Of a DNA stretch of 64,000 bases, positions 35,534 through 46,866 are shown in pieces (position 1 is the stretch's first letter; each line of letters opens with the position of its first letter). The position numbers and the translations under genes were made by a program. The DNA lies in NCBI GenBank assembly GCA_003999685.1, contig CP021223.1:2108001-2172000 (forward strand), written 5' to 3'. This DNA comes from Taiwanofungus camphoratus. Its lineage: Eukaryota > Basidiomycota > Agaricomycetes > Polyporales > Taiwanofungaceae. The notes under the pieces were generated by a model. The model worked only from the letters and a program-made list of their open reading frames with translations. It did not search any database and was not told the DNA's origin.

Positions 35534-37979
35534 ATGGCCCAAGTAATTGTCGTCGGTGGTGGTCTCGCAGGCCTCTCGGCCGCACACACCCTACTCGAGC
35601 GAGGAGCAAATGTTCTCATGCTGGACAAGCAACCGTATGTGTCAACTTGTCTTCTCTGGGGCTCGCAGAGATTTGGAAACCCACTCCTTTGTGAAATCAC
35701 TCGGGGTGTCATACAGAGGCTTCTAGGGGGCACTAGAATGCTGAAATTAACTGGGGATCTCATTTCGTCCGTTGCGATATATTATTGGTCAGTTGATATC
35801 CCCGGTAGGCCCAGCGGTTCCTCTGGTGTGAACTACGCTTTTTTTAATCATTGCATCAACATGAGCTACGAGCCCCAATGTGGTTGTCTCGATTTTGTCA
35901 CAGACACACCCCCTTTCTAAATCTCGGGACCCGGCTATATTCACGGACCGAGTGCATCGGCCATAGTTAACCTGCCCGCTTTCCAGATTCATGGGCGGCA
36001 ATTCTACGAAAGCAACGTCGGGTATCAACGGTGCCGGAACACAGACGCAGCAAGAAGCTGGCATTCCCGACAATGCTAAGCTATTCTTCGAGGATACCAA
36101 GCAGTCGGTATGTTTGCGTCCACGTAAGAGTAGCCCATTCTTGTGCTCATACTTCTACAGGCTCGTGATCTTGCCCGAGATGACCTGATTAGGGTGCTCA
36201 CCGGACGCTCAGGAGATGCGGTCAATTGGTTGCAGGACAAGTTCGGTCTGGATTTGTCAAAGGTTGCTCGTCTAGGTGGTCACTCACAGCCTCGGACACA
36301 TCGAGGCAATGCTCAGTTCCCCGGAATGGTCAGCATCGTTCTATGTGTGGGAGCTTTCATTCTCTGATTTGCCCTGCTAGGTCATCACATACGCACAAAT
36401 GGAACGCCTCGAGGATTTGTCACAAAGTATTCCTGACCGAGTCCAGGTCAAGAAGAAGGCGCGAGTGACCAAGCTCCTTCAGGACGAGTCACAGGCCGTG
36501 ATCGGTGTGGAGTACGTGCACAACGGCAAGACCGAAACTGCATACGGACCTGTTATCCTCGCGACCGGTGGCTACGCTGCTGACTTCACCCCTGACTCAC
36601 TGCTCAAGAAGTACAGACCGGAATTTTATGAGCTTCCTACGACGAACGGCGAGCACTGCACTGGCGATGGGCATAAGTTGGCCTTGTCGATCGGTGCGAA
36701 CGCGGTTGATCTGGAGAAAGTCCAGGTACATCCGACGGGGTTGGTAGATCCCAAGGAACCTAATGCGAAGGTCAAGTTCTTGGCTGCTGAGGCGCTGCGA
36801 GGTGTTGGTGGTTTGCTTTTGGATAACGAGGGACAACGGTTCGTTGATGAGCTGCAACACCGCGACTATGTCACTGGCAAGATGTGGGAGAATGGCAAGG
36901 TAGGCAAAGTTATAGTCGTCATACGCGTCACCTCATTGAAAGTCCTTCGTTTAGTATCCTATTCGTCTTGTTCTCAATGGTCAGGCTTCAAGCGAGATTG
37001 AATGGCACTGCAAACACTATGTTGGTCGTGGACTTATGAAGCGCTTCGAGAACGGTACCGCACTAGCAAAGGAGATGGGCCTCAAGCCCGAAGTTCTCAA
37101 GAAGACCTTTGATGATTACAATGCAGTGGTTAAGTCGAAGAAGGATCCTTTTGGCAAGAAGGTCAGTTACTCCTTTACTCGACGACGGACAGTTGTCAAT
37201 CGTCTTGCAGTTCTTCGCATCGGGCGAGTGGAAGATGGATGACATCTTCAACGTTGCAATCATGACGCCTGTCCTGCACTACACTATGGGCGGCCTGGAG
37301 ATCGACGCTGAGTCACGGGTGCTGTCATCACCGGGCAAGCCCATCCCCGGTCTCTTCGCAGCTGGTGAAGTTGCTGGCGGTGTGCATGGTGCGAACCGAC
37401 TTGGAGGCAGTTCGCTTCTCGGCTGTGTTGTCTTTGGGCGTGTTAGTGGCGACTCCGCGGCATCTTACTTATTGCAGAGACTTGGTCCATTGGCCGAGAA
37501 AGCAGCTGGACGGTTAGGTGCCGTTGCTGGTCACCTCGGCGCTGAATCGAGTTCAAAGGTGAGACCGATCTAGTCAGTTTTCATTCGTGCACGGACAACT
37601 TGCTTATCATTTGCGTTCCGGCGATCACAGCCAGCTGCCGTCGAGGAGAAGAACGCTGATACTGGTGCCAAGAGCTCGGGCACTTCCAAGACCTTCAGTG
37701 AGCAGGATGTTGCCAAGCACAACAAGAAGGACGACATCTGGGTTATCATTGACAACCAAGTCTTGGATGTGACAAGCTTCCTGCCCGACCACCCAGGAGG
37801 CGAGAAGGCCATCCTTCTCTATGCTGGCCGTGACGCAACCGAGGAGTTCAACATGTTACACGATCCGAAGGTAATGTTGTTGCTCGTGCTTGTCAAGACA
37901 GCCAGCTAATGCGTCCCTGGGGCTGTAGGTCATTCCGCGGTACGCGCCTGACTCCGTGATTGGCTCGTTGAAGAAGTAA
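35534..37979 (+). CDS. Soluble fumarate reductase fused to cytochrome b5
   Basis: A flavoprotein of the FRDS1/OSM1 type, which reoxidises reduced flavin by reducing fumarate to succinate. [21 protein letters not shown] is the FAD-binding beta-alpha-beta fold. [19 protein letters not shown] follows a 352-bp first intron, much longer than the others. [30 protein letters not shown] and [10 protein letters not shown] are substrate-domain signatures; [32 protein letters not shown] and LGCVVFGRV close the flavin domain. After an Ala/Ser linker a complete cytochrome b5 domain appears: [21 protein letters not shown], with HPGG and a later LHD as heme-ligand sites. There is no visible mitochondrial presequence or ER retention signal, so a cytosolic site is likely. 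About 620 residues. Confidence 0.92.
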
Positions 37980-38449
37980 AATTCTTCTATATGGTCGCGT
38001 TTTACGATAAAAACCAGGATGCCGTCTCGTTGCTACTCACATTGTTATTGGTACCATCCACACGCAGTTTTTATATGTCGCTTTTGTGTCGTATGGAGTG
38101 TCTTGTGTCAGATGGAAAGGGAACAGAAGGCGGCCGACTGACAATGTACTGATATACCGACACGTGGTGGCAACATACAGCACTTCGTCCTCATCATCGG
38201 ATCGGCGTCCAACGGAAAGGAATGTCCTTCCTCTCTGACCACGACCTGCACTGTCGGTCTGCCGCGATTACGGAATCAGAAACGAAAGACGCAATTTTCT
38301 CGGTCTTGAGTCAAAGTCCCTTTCAATCTGACCAGGACATATAAGCTTTACTATGTTCTTCGACTCGGAATGCTTAGAACACCACCCAAAAATCAGCATA
38401 TTACTGGGGCACAATGAAGGTATGATATATAGAGCGTATTCAAACTCGA
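37980..38449. other. 3' flank of fumarate reductase, no gene
   Basis: No gene recognised. Start of a 2.1-kb gene-free island that runs to 40129. Confidence 0.4.
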
Positions 38450-38451
38450 GT

Positions 38452-38590
38452 AAAAAAGGAAAAAAATAGCAAGCAATGGTCTCTGCTTGGCTTGGGGCCC
38501 AATTCGAACTGAGCTTTTCACCAATCAGAAGCAGCTGCCGACTCTACCAGTAGGCTTAGTACTTACGCTCTAATGTCAGCTAAGCAATTA
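38452..38590 (-). repeat. tRNA-like Pol III unit (SINE or tRNA relic)
   Basis: On the minus strand an A-box (TGGTAGAGTCG, 38539-38549) fits TRGYNNANNNG. A B-box-like AGTTCGAATTG lies at 38500-38510, and T-runs that could stop Pol III follow at 38452-38466. The D-arm (GCC...GGC) folds but no clean anticodon or acceptor stem does, so this is not a working tRNA. A tRNA-derived SINE head or an old tRNA copy fits best. No target duplication was found. Confidence 0.4.
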
Positions 38591-39283
38591 CGTTGCGTAA
38601 TGTGTGTGGGAATCCTCGGTGTTGGCATTGACGGGGTCGTGACGCGGTCTGACCGGGTTATGACCGGACCTCAAAAGGTCGAAAAAGTCAAGAGTCAAGC
38701 CGCGTCAACAGGAGTGTCGACTGTCGAGACTTGACAACATCCAAGCTCCTTTGTTCTTACATATGTAGACCTTGGACATATCATGTATATATACTGTGTC
38801 ATTAAAGAATCTAATGTATGCAATGCAACTGAGAATTGAATAGATTATGTCTGCAAAAAAATCGTAATAAGCTAATTTGGTAGCTTAGTAAGCCTTGCTT
38901 ACTTTACCTCCGAAAGTCTGTTAAGAATGATGCTGACGGGGATACATTAGACGAACTTTCGTACTGATACAGAATCTGCATCATGCTTCCTAGTGAGTGT
39001 TGTCTATTTTATAACACCTGTCACTCCTGTGAAAAATGCCACCAGACCGGATCGGAGGTGAAGTTGTGGGGTGGATCCTCCGAGTCAGTCATGTTGCGAC
39101 AAGTGTATCGTATTTTTTTTGCCATGGGTACCAGTAAGTATATGCTACAGCCTGAACTACGATGAAACATACTATGTAGCACAGCAGCGGCCCATAGCTA
39201 GAGTATGTTTGACTGCACATGACCTAAACACGCATTCGTCATGTGCTGACCTCTTGACCTCTGGCTGACCAGTGGGTCTGACT
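38591..39283. other. Repeat-like gene-free DNA left of the MITE
   Basis: Holds a GGTCTGACC/GGTCA-rich block at about 38640-38700 that resembles the sequence just right of the MITE. No coding region. Possibly old dispersed-repeat DNA of unknown class. Confidence 0.35.
39276..39283 (+). repeat. MITE target-site duplication, left
   Basis: GTCTGACT, identical to 39733-39740. Confidence 0.8.
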
Positions 39284-39732
39284 AGGACCACCGCCAATCC
39301 CTATAAGAGCTTTGATCCCAAATATAACCTTTTTCGGTGGTCCGAGCATGAGCAATTTCGGTGATTTTGCACATAACATCGACCAAAAATGGTTATTTTT
39401 GGTTAAAAAGGGGATCGAACCTCCAAAAAAGCTGGCAGCCTGATTTGCCTGCCATTTTTGCCCCTCAAAATGGACTCCGCGGTGTTGGAGCACCACCCTA
39501 TTTTTCGCCGAAAAAATCTTTTTATATCGGTACCTGACCGGAAGCATGACTGTAATGGTTGTCTCCATGTCCGGAAACCCCCCATTTCGGTGGTTAGGCA
39601 CCGGACCTCCCGTTTATCGGTCCATTTTCGGTGATTTTTGGCACCCAACAATGCGCCCCGGCGGGCCAGAAATTCGGTTCTTTGCATCGAACATTTGGGA
39701 TCAAAGCTCGTATAGGGATTGGCGGTGGTCCT
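39284..39732. mobile_element. MITE, 449 bp, hAT-like, with 40-bp terminal inverted repeats
   Basis: Both ends read AGGACCACCGCCAATCCC inward and continue to about 40 bp with one mismatch (A/C at position 23). The 8-bp direct repeat GTCTGACT sits outside each end at 39276-39283 and 39733-39740. An 8-bp duplication points to hAT, although the termini lack the usual CAGGG-like start; P and Merlin also make 8-bp sites. The interior is non-coding and repeats the motif TTTCGGTG at least four times. It is a non-autonomous element, and the clean ends and duplication suggest it is not very old. Confidence 0.85.
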
Positions 39733-39740
39733 GTCTGACT
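39733..39740 (+). repeat. MITE target-site duplication, right
   Basis: GTCTGACT, identical to 39276-39283. Confidence 0.8.
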
Positions 39741-40129
39741 GCGACAAGGGTCATGACCCGTCAAAAGTCGGGGGGTCAAGCTTGGCCCTGCCAACACTGT
39801 GTGGGATTGCATGCTTGGGAAGTTCGGGCTTTCAGCTGACCAGTTGAGGTTTATGGTGTGACTACTCTTATTTGGACGATCTATATATTTGCTCTTCTGT
39901 ACCACATTCCTTGCTTACATTGACCTAGAGTCATCTCATACGAAGACATCGTCATAAAGTTACTGCGCCAAACAGGTGGTGTACACTGCGCCCAGACTAG
40001 CCAAGACCCACATCCGCACGACAGTCGCCCAGCGTAGGTGAGCCTGGCCGACAATTATTAGACCAATCATCGACTGAAACTTACGAAATTTTAACTGTCT
40101 TGACTGAAGTCTTCCACATAACGTCTACT
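39741..40129. other. Gap right of the MITE
   Basis: The first 50 bp resemble the block at 38640-38700. The rest is the likely promoter of the F-box gene. No coding region seen. Confidence 0.4.
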
Positions 40130-41360
40130 ATGGTCCCGCCATTGCCGACGGAAGTCATGTATATCATCATTGAACATAACTCCTCGGACGTCGCGACTCT
40201 TCGTGCCTCCTCTCTCACTTGTCGGTCCTGGTTGCCAGCGAGTCGGCGGTGCCTCTTCCACACCGTCACGCTTGTTGATAAAGATACTCTCCACCGGTTC
40301 TCGGAACTTATCGCATCAGCAGATGACCTTGCACATTTGGTTCGAGAGTTGCATGTGAAGGCATACGGAAACTGCACTGAAACCGAGAATTGGGTTTATG
40401 GTGTTGCTCCTCTTCTGGCTGACAAGCTTGTATCTCTTAAGAGCTTGTGGTTCTCGCATGTTGAATGGGTCAACATGTGTATCAATGACACCTTCCTGGT
40501 CCAGCTGAGGCGCTTTGCAGGGGTGCAAGGACTGAGCTTTTCCTCATGCCGATTTGGTGGCTCCTACGATTTTCTCCCTGTCGTCCTGGCGTTTCCACGG
40601 CTATCACATCTATCCATCGATGTCGTTACGTGGGCGGACGACGTATGTTATCTGAACGGAAATCCTTTCCGTAATATGCCGTCTCCGCAGGACTCTCTGC
40701 CACCTTGCCCTCTCCAGCTGTCTTCCATAACCATTGGAAGGCACTGTGATCCGTCGAAGCTTCTATTGCTTGCATCCTGGTTTCCCTCAGGTACATGCTA
40801 CTCTTCGCTTCGATCAGTAGCGTTCGATGTGGTAGACAAGGAGCGCGTCGGTATCATTGGACGGCTTCTTCGTAGTCTCGGACCTTCGCTTGAACATGTC
40901 AGGTTGGGGTGTGACTTCTCCATTCACCAAGGACGTGTACGGTGTGCGTCCGCTCTGTCATTTCTTAGTCAGCTTGAGTCATATTGACGCTGTCCCTTGT
41001 CCGGCAGTGAGTGACTACATCGATATATCGCACAATACGGGGTTACGTTCACTCCATATTCGACTTCTGGATCTCCAGGACCATATGATGTCCTGGGTAC
41101 CTACGCTTCTCTCCCAGATTTCATCCACGCACCTCTCGCAAATAGTATTCGATATATGGTTGTGGCATGGTCGCCAGCTTCGGAATCACATGTGGGACCG
41201 TATCGAGTGGATTTTGTCCCATCCACGATACGCATGTGTGAAGGAGGTGGTTTTCGTGCACCGAGGCGAACTCGATTTAGCGAGCGCAAGAAACGCGATC
41301 GAGGCACGGTTGTCTTCAGTTCGTCAAGTAAATAAGATAGTACGGGTGCGGGAGTCTTGA
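40130..41360 (+). CDS. F-box-like protein (basidiomycete family)
   Basis: Expected to be a substrate adaptor of SCF ubiquitin ligases. Two exons (40130-40934 and 41008-41360, 73-bp intron) give exactly 385 residues. The ATG opens MVPPLPTEVMYIIIEH, and LRASSLTCRSWLPASRRCLFHTV is the F-box-like motif usual at the N-terminus of this mushroom-expanded family. The rest is leucine-rich beta-strand sequence (RRFAGVQGLSFSSCRF, RLSHLSIDVV, LRSLHIRLLDL) like irregular LRR substrate domains. The intron was placed because the first frame closes at 40987 and the second resumes with DYIDISHNTGLRSLHI. Substrate unknown. Confidence 0.8.
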
Positions 41361-42412
41361 TAAATTGGAGGATGCCAGATCTAAAGTTCTGAGTGTATGG
41401 GCACTTAGGTATGTCTTAATCGTGTCTTGTCCAGCTTCGCACGGTCATACATTCTGATAGACTCATAAAGCAGACCGAGCTTGAGTTGTACTGCGATTGG
41501 GTGCTGACCAAGGAGGACAGGCCCATCTACTAGCCGAGTCAAAGTTATGCGAGTCATCCTGAATCTCCGACTGCCCATGACAGGTCCTTTCCACTTGAAG
41601 ACTCATCGCTAAGGATGCTGGACCGCTGCGCTTCAGGTACTCCAACGGTCGAAAGAGAGTTTATTCATCCGATTCTATGGTCCAGAAATTCTTATGGATC
41701 TTTGAATCTACTTACATAAATATACACTAACGGATAGTCGGCGTAGATGTACTGGATTCTGCATGCAGCTGCCCGGGGTCTACTTGACAAGCGTTGCTTG
41801 AACCTGTAATATTGCTATCGATGCATCCAATGTTCCTATGGAGACTAGAAGGAGACCCAGAAACGGATGCACAAACGAAAAGATGGAAGGATTGCAATTG
41901 AGTGATTCTGACGTTGAGGACCCTGTGGCCGTCGCTGCGCTTCTTGTCCGACCTTCTTCCCAATCTGGAGATGTCCTCGACGTCTGGAGAGGATCATGCC
42001 TACATTGACGAGCAGGAGATCAACTGTATGCTGGGTGTGTTTCTTATGGTAAGGATGCAGGAAAAGAGGTGGAAGGGTGTTGAGGATATCCAAGTATCAA
42101 AGAGTTCATGAGCACGGTTTCGAGACTGAGACCTATCCTATTTTGTTTTTGCTTTATCTGATGCACTACTTACATATCAATTAGTCACTAGACGTGGTGT
42201 GTGCTCTCAGAAGTCTACAGGGCTAAGCAATATGAAGTCGAACTAGTTTGAGTCTGCTTATTCTCAGCCCGATAACCAGTAATGGGATTCGCCGTCGATG
42301 TTAAAGAAGTCACCAGTTAGTAATCCTCTGACTTGGCGACCAGTGAGAATCAAAGCAAACGATTGTATCTTCTGGTTACCCAGAACAAGAGCTCCACATT
42401 GATGAAGCAAGT
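41361..42412. other. Gap with no recognised gene
   Basis: Short frames of 60-90 codons around 41.7-42.1 kb overlap on both strands but resemble nothing I know. It contains the 3' flanks of two convergent genes. Confidence 0.4.
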
Positions 42413-44072
42413 CTAGTTTTTCTTTGCCTCCTTCGCCTCCCGTGCCAACTTAGCCAACACTCGCTTCCTGATGCTCCGATGTAAGTCGTGAGTGTAGCGG
42501 ATGATCAACAACTTCCAGCCAAGGACGTGCTGCAGTCACGATCACGAGTCAGAATTATGGCGACGCAGTGCATAAGAAGGCAGTCATAAGGAGACAGTCA
42601 TACTTACCGCCAGATAATCCAGCAAGGAATGGCTCCAGTATGGTGTGCTCACGTACGGGCGGCCAGTCCACAGAGCGCCGCATGGCAAGCCGACCTGGGC
42701 ACACAAACGAATCAGTCTTTCTGTGCGAGACTTCGCATAGATCAGATACTTTTGAAAGCACAGATCTAACATAAGCTTTAGGGGTCGGCACTGTGACGTT
42801 TGCCCGGCGAATTTTTGACATATTCGAGACCTGTCAGGGGAGAGCATCAGTGTGAATCATCGCGATCAGGACTATCAAATACCTACTACAAAGTAGGTAT
42901 TCAAACACTGAACGTCGACTCCCTTGTTCCGAACTTCCTCCGCAAGCGACGTAGTGAACGTGGCAAGGAATGACTTGGAGCCAGCATAGGTGGTGAGCAT
43001 GGGCGAGGGCACAGTTAAGCCAGAGAAAGAGCCCATGTTCAAGATCAAGCCGCGTTTCCTGACAACGCCAGATGGACTGTCAGACTAATGATGGTTCACG
43101 TTTGGCAGACGTACCTCTGCACCATACCCGGCAGTATCATCTTTGTCACCCTGACAGTGGCATTCACATTGATTGTGAGGATGTCTTCCACCTCTTGTGT
43201 GGGTGCTTCGGCAAAATCAACGGGACCTTGATGTGATTTGCCGACATTGTTTACTTGGAGCAAGGTGAACTCAAGCGCTAGAAGAAGTCCATCGCGGATC
43301 AACGTACCTAAAATACCAATATCAAGTCCCTCTAGCTCATCGGCAAAGCGTGTCCACGAAGCTTCGTCGTTCAGCTGGGAAAAGTCCATACTAACAGCCT
43401 TCGCCTGCACTTTTTGGTCGGGCGAACACGCCGACTCTCCAAACGCAAAGCGCATCGTATTGAGATTTCCTGTATTTACGAGACAACAAACTTAAAGGCT
43501 CACCTATTTCCGCGACGAGAGAATCTAGTGCAGTTGCATTTCTTGCGGAAACAAGAACGTTGAAACCTTTCCGAGCGAGCTGGAGCGCAAATTCTTTGCC
43601 GATGCCTTCGGAAGCACCTGTCACCACTGTAGATCATAAGAAGCGTTGTAATAAACGAAATCATTGAAAAGCTCAGCATAGCTCTACAATTATGCAATAC
43701 CTGCCCAGGCGCCTTTGCGGGCACCGTATTTTTTCAGCTTGAAACGTAAATCTGGTGTCAGCCTTACGTGACCGCTTGCCGCACACAGGTACGGAGCAAG
43801 GAAAGAACGGGACATACGTTTGTACCTGGTAAGACGAAGGTCTGCAACAATACCCCGAGCGCCTTGGCAGCAAACTTGAGAAAAGTTCCCAATCCAAGCG
43901 CAAGGAAGAAGAGAGAGGCATAAGGATGGTCTGAAGCTTTCCCGGAAAAAAGAAGTCAGCCAATGAATTGACACTATTTGATAGACTCACCAAAGACCTC
44001 AGACACAGAGAAGGATGGTGTGGAACCCCAATTCATGCCAGGCCGGACGGGTGTCCGATATGGGCGAGACAT
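42413..44072 (-). CDS. IFA38: Very-long-chain 3-oxoacyl-CoA reductase
   Basis: The ER ketoreductase of the fatty-acid elongation cycle, a short-chain dehydrogenase (HSD17B12 family). Exon 1 gives [16 protein letters not shown]. After splicing comes a membrane segment ([19 protein letters not shown]) and [33 protein letters not shown], where TGASEGIG is the cofactor loop. Then [18 protein letters not shown], an NNVG motif and [11 protein letters not shown] with the catalytic Ser. [13 protein letters not shown] supplies the catalytic Tyr and Lys. The protein ends with [36 protein letters not shown] and the TAG at 42413; the KKN end is similar to, but not a perfect, dilysine ER-retrieval signal. 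Eight or so exons with 50-80 bp introns. Confidence 0.92.
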
Positions 44073-44997
44073 CTTGATGAAAAGTTTATGGATATAGGAG
44101 GGAATAAGATGATCTGCATGCAATACGTACCCGATAGTAAGTAGTTCCTTTGAATGCTTATTTCTATGCAGCCCGAGCAAAGTTCAAACTGACGTTATCC
44201 TTACACGCAACTTCACGCTATCCTGCTTTAGTAGACGCGCTTCATGTTTACGCACACGTGAGGCATATGTGCTGGCGCGCGTTGACAGAGCGTCTGGTAC
44301 AGCACAATGGGGCCGGATAGCTACGATATTATTGCGATTAGGCCGGGACACAGCACAGTAGTTGGCTCGATTACTTTGGGGTACTTTGTTGGTATTCTAC
44401 TACAACAGTACATGCACGTAGCCTTCCTAATTGACAGCACGCTGGCACCTACTAATCAAGAGGGTCCTTCAAAGTTGGGCTGTGAAATTAGAACGTATCT
44501 GCTGCTCAATACAAAGTGGAGGGTTTCTGATCTCGGTCCCACTGAATCTAATGTCGAGTACTCATACTTGGGGAGTTGGAGGTTTCCGAGCGCCTAACCC
44601 TGCAAAGCATCCGCCATGAGAACATACCCCGGAAGCCCTATACTCTTGATAGTCATCCGAGAGATGGTGAATGAAATGAAAGTTAAACTGGAAAGGAGAT
44701 TACAAGCCGTACCCTACGTTAATAGATGTTTCAAATAAACAGTGTCAGGTTCGACGTGACACTACGAATAGATGACTTTTAGTAAGCTCCTGTAAAATTG
44801 ATATTTACAGCACGGTATACAACTGGGCTTGTCGATAAGGTCAGTGGGAGCTGACATGCCATCTGGCAAAATGCCGCTCACATTCGCAATTGCTATCTTT
44901 CCATACAAGGGGACCAGTCTACCAAGCATGTCCTACTGCGTAGACATGGAATTCCTCCGGATGGCCCGTTGAATCGGAACACTGAGGTGAACAAGTA
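44073..44997. other. Gap with no recognised gene
   Basis: Promoter of the ketoacyl-CoA reductase gene and 3' flank of the next gene. No repeats or coding similarity seen. Confidence 0.4.
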
Positions 44998-46866
44998 TCA
45001 GACATAATCCACAAGCATTTTTGAACAAGATAGCGTCCTTACATCTACGGCGAGGACCTCTTCATCGACCATGTACCAATTATGTTCCATTAGCCATGTC
45101 TCCTCAAGGTACGTCTTCCGAAAGGGTGCTCTCGTCTCTATTGTTGCCTTGAAGCAAGTGCCAGCCTCTATACGCGTCCCGAACTCGATCACGCGCCTCC
45201 CTGACTCGACGTGGAGCTTGTCCGGATCCCCGCTGTAATATATGTCCCGGTCTTGATAGGGTACTTGAGCATCTTCGTCGAGCTGATGTGTCGGTCGTTG
45301 ACCCAAGACACGTTGTATATCGCGAAGATTGAGATCCAAAATGGCGCCTGTAAGCATCACACGATAGCCATATGCGCTGTGCTCCCAGAGAGACTCTTCA
45401 CAATCCCAGGTTCTTTCGTCGAACCACCACGTTGATGTTGGGCCCCAGTCCTCCCAAGCCATGGTACAGATCTTGTTCCTTCTGGACTTATGGTATCGAG
45501 ATCTCCATCTGTCAATCGCAGATACGAAGTCCCGAGCAGACACCAAGACAATGAACTTGCTGATGATGTTGCTATCGCTCTCCTCCACCAGGATCTCCAG
45601 AGAAAATGTGAATGGTCCGGGCGAGACTGAGAACGGCAGGGCCGGAGAACCCTGGGACACAGGTATCTTGGAATAATCACAAGATCCAAAGGCCCTGCAA
45701 TCGATGGTACAGTTCGCACCGTCTTGAAGATTGGGCAGTTGAAATCTCCCTGCAATATTGAGACTCATATGACCCAAGCGGTTTTCTTTGATGAAGTATA
45801 CGTCGAGTGAGGGACGTTCTCCCTCAGGAAGATCGCGACACCTCGCGACTACGAAACCGCGACTTGTTAACAAACAACCTATGGAACCGTTCGTATTCAT
45901 AGACTGATGAAAGTGTTTTGTACATTAACTTTGCTTCAACATCAACATCACAAGCGAGGCTCACGTACGCGGCTCGATCCAGTAACCCAATTGACAATCG
46001 TCAGAACTTCGGCACTCACTCCTGTTACAGCGATAATGTCATCTCGAACTTGAAGTGAATCTTCACCGACGTCATCGAGGACAGGCACAGTCAATGAGTG
46101 GAATATTGCACGACTGTGCGGGCCACCATCAGATAAAGAGAAGAAAAAGATGCTGATACCCGACATGGAGGAAAACAAAATTAAGATTTCGTCCAATATT
46201 CTTCATATCAAGATATACGTACGGTAGTCCATCATCATCTGAGGCTTCGTGACACTTCAAGAGAATAAGAAGATCTTGGGTTGGATCCACTACTAAGTCA
46301 CTAAAGACCGTATCGAACCGATGACAACGGTGCGCGCTGTTCTGATCATTAGACCGGACGTGTATAACATCCACATTATTAAAATATTCATAGTCGTCAT
46401 CTTTCGCTAACTCAGGCTTGTCCAGATGTGCGAGCACCAGCACGCCACCTCGGAAAGCCCACCGCTTGAGGTTCGTTGGCGGGTTGATCCTCTTCTTGAA
46501 GTTAAATTTTAGCTCTTTCCAAGCATCTTGACGGTCCTTGAGAGCACTGTAGCGTTCGCCTTTAGAAAGCTTGTTATGAGGTGGACCATCCACGCAGCGC
46601 GCAACAGCTAAGTCAATGATGTACTGGAGGGCCCTAGTTGTACCAACGATTCGGTTGAAGTACTTTGATGTCTAGTACAGCATAACTACGCATTGTTAGC
46701 AAAGAGGACTCGGTGACGTACTATCTGAACATTGAGGATATCACGGAAGTCCAGGAGTGAGAGGATTTGAGCGACTAGCTCAAGAGGTAGGAAGGTAAGC
46801 CTGGTTCTTGTCCCAGCCCGTGACTTGATTCTGTATTTTCTGCTGCTTACGCCTCTTTCTTGCCAT
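44998..46866 (-). CDS. F-box domain protein, long mushroom type
   Basis: The F-box core reads TFLPLELVAQILSLLDFRDILNVQ, joined across a small intron to TSKYFNRIVGTTRALQYIIDLAVARCVDGPP. The following SKGERYSALKDRQDAWKEL is typical of the large Agaricomycete F-box family. Further exons give RAIFHSLTVPVLDDVG and VTGVSAEVLTIVNWVTG, then a 300-codon last exon (44998-45900 region) starting near GSIGCLLTSRGFVVARCRD. The second half has many Trp and beta-strand segments (WEDWGPTSTWWFDE, HSAYGYRVML) and no domain I can name. The N-terminus is uncertain: the ATG at 46866 is out of frame with the F-box exon unless an upstream intron is used. Expected to act as an SCF adaptor of unknown target. Confidence 0.7.

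Noticed and set aside
38600-39980. Possible solo LTR of an old retroelement around the MITE
   Set aside because: Repeat-like GGTCA blocks are present, but I found no paired TG/CA ends or flanking duplication to define one.
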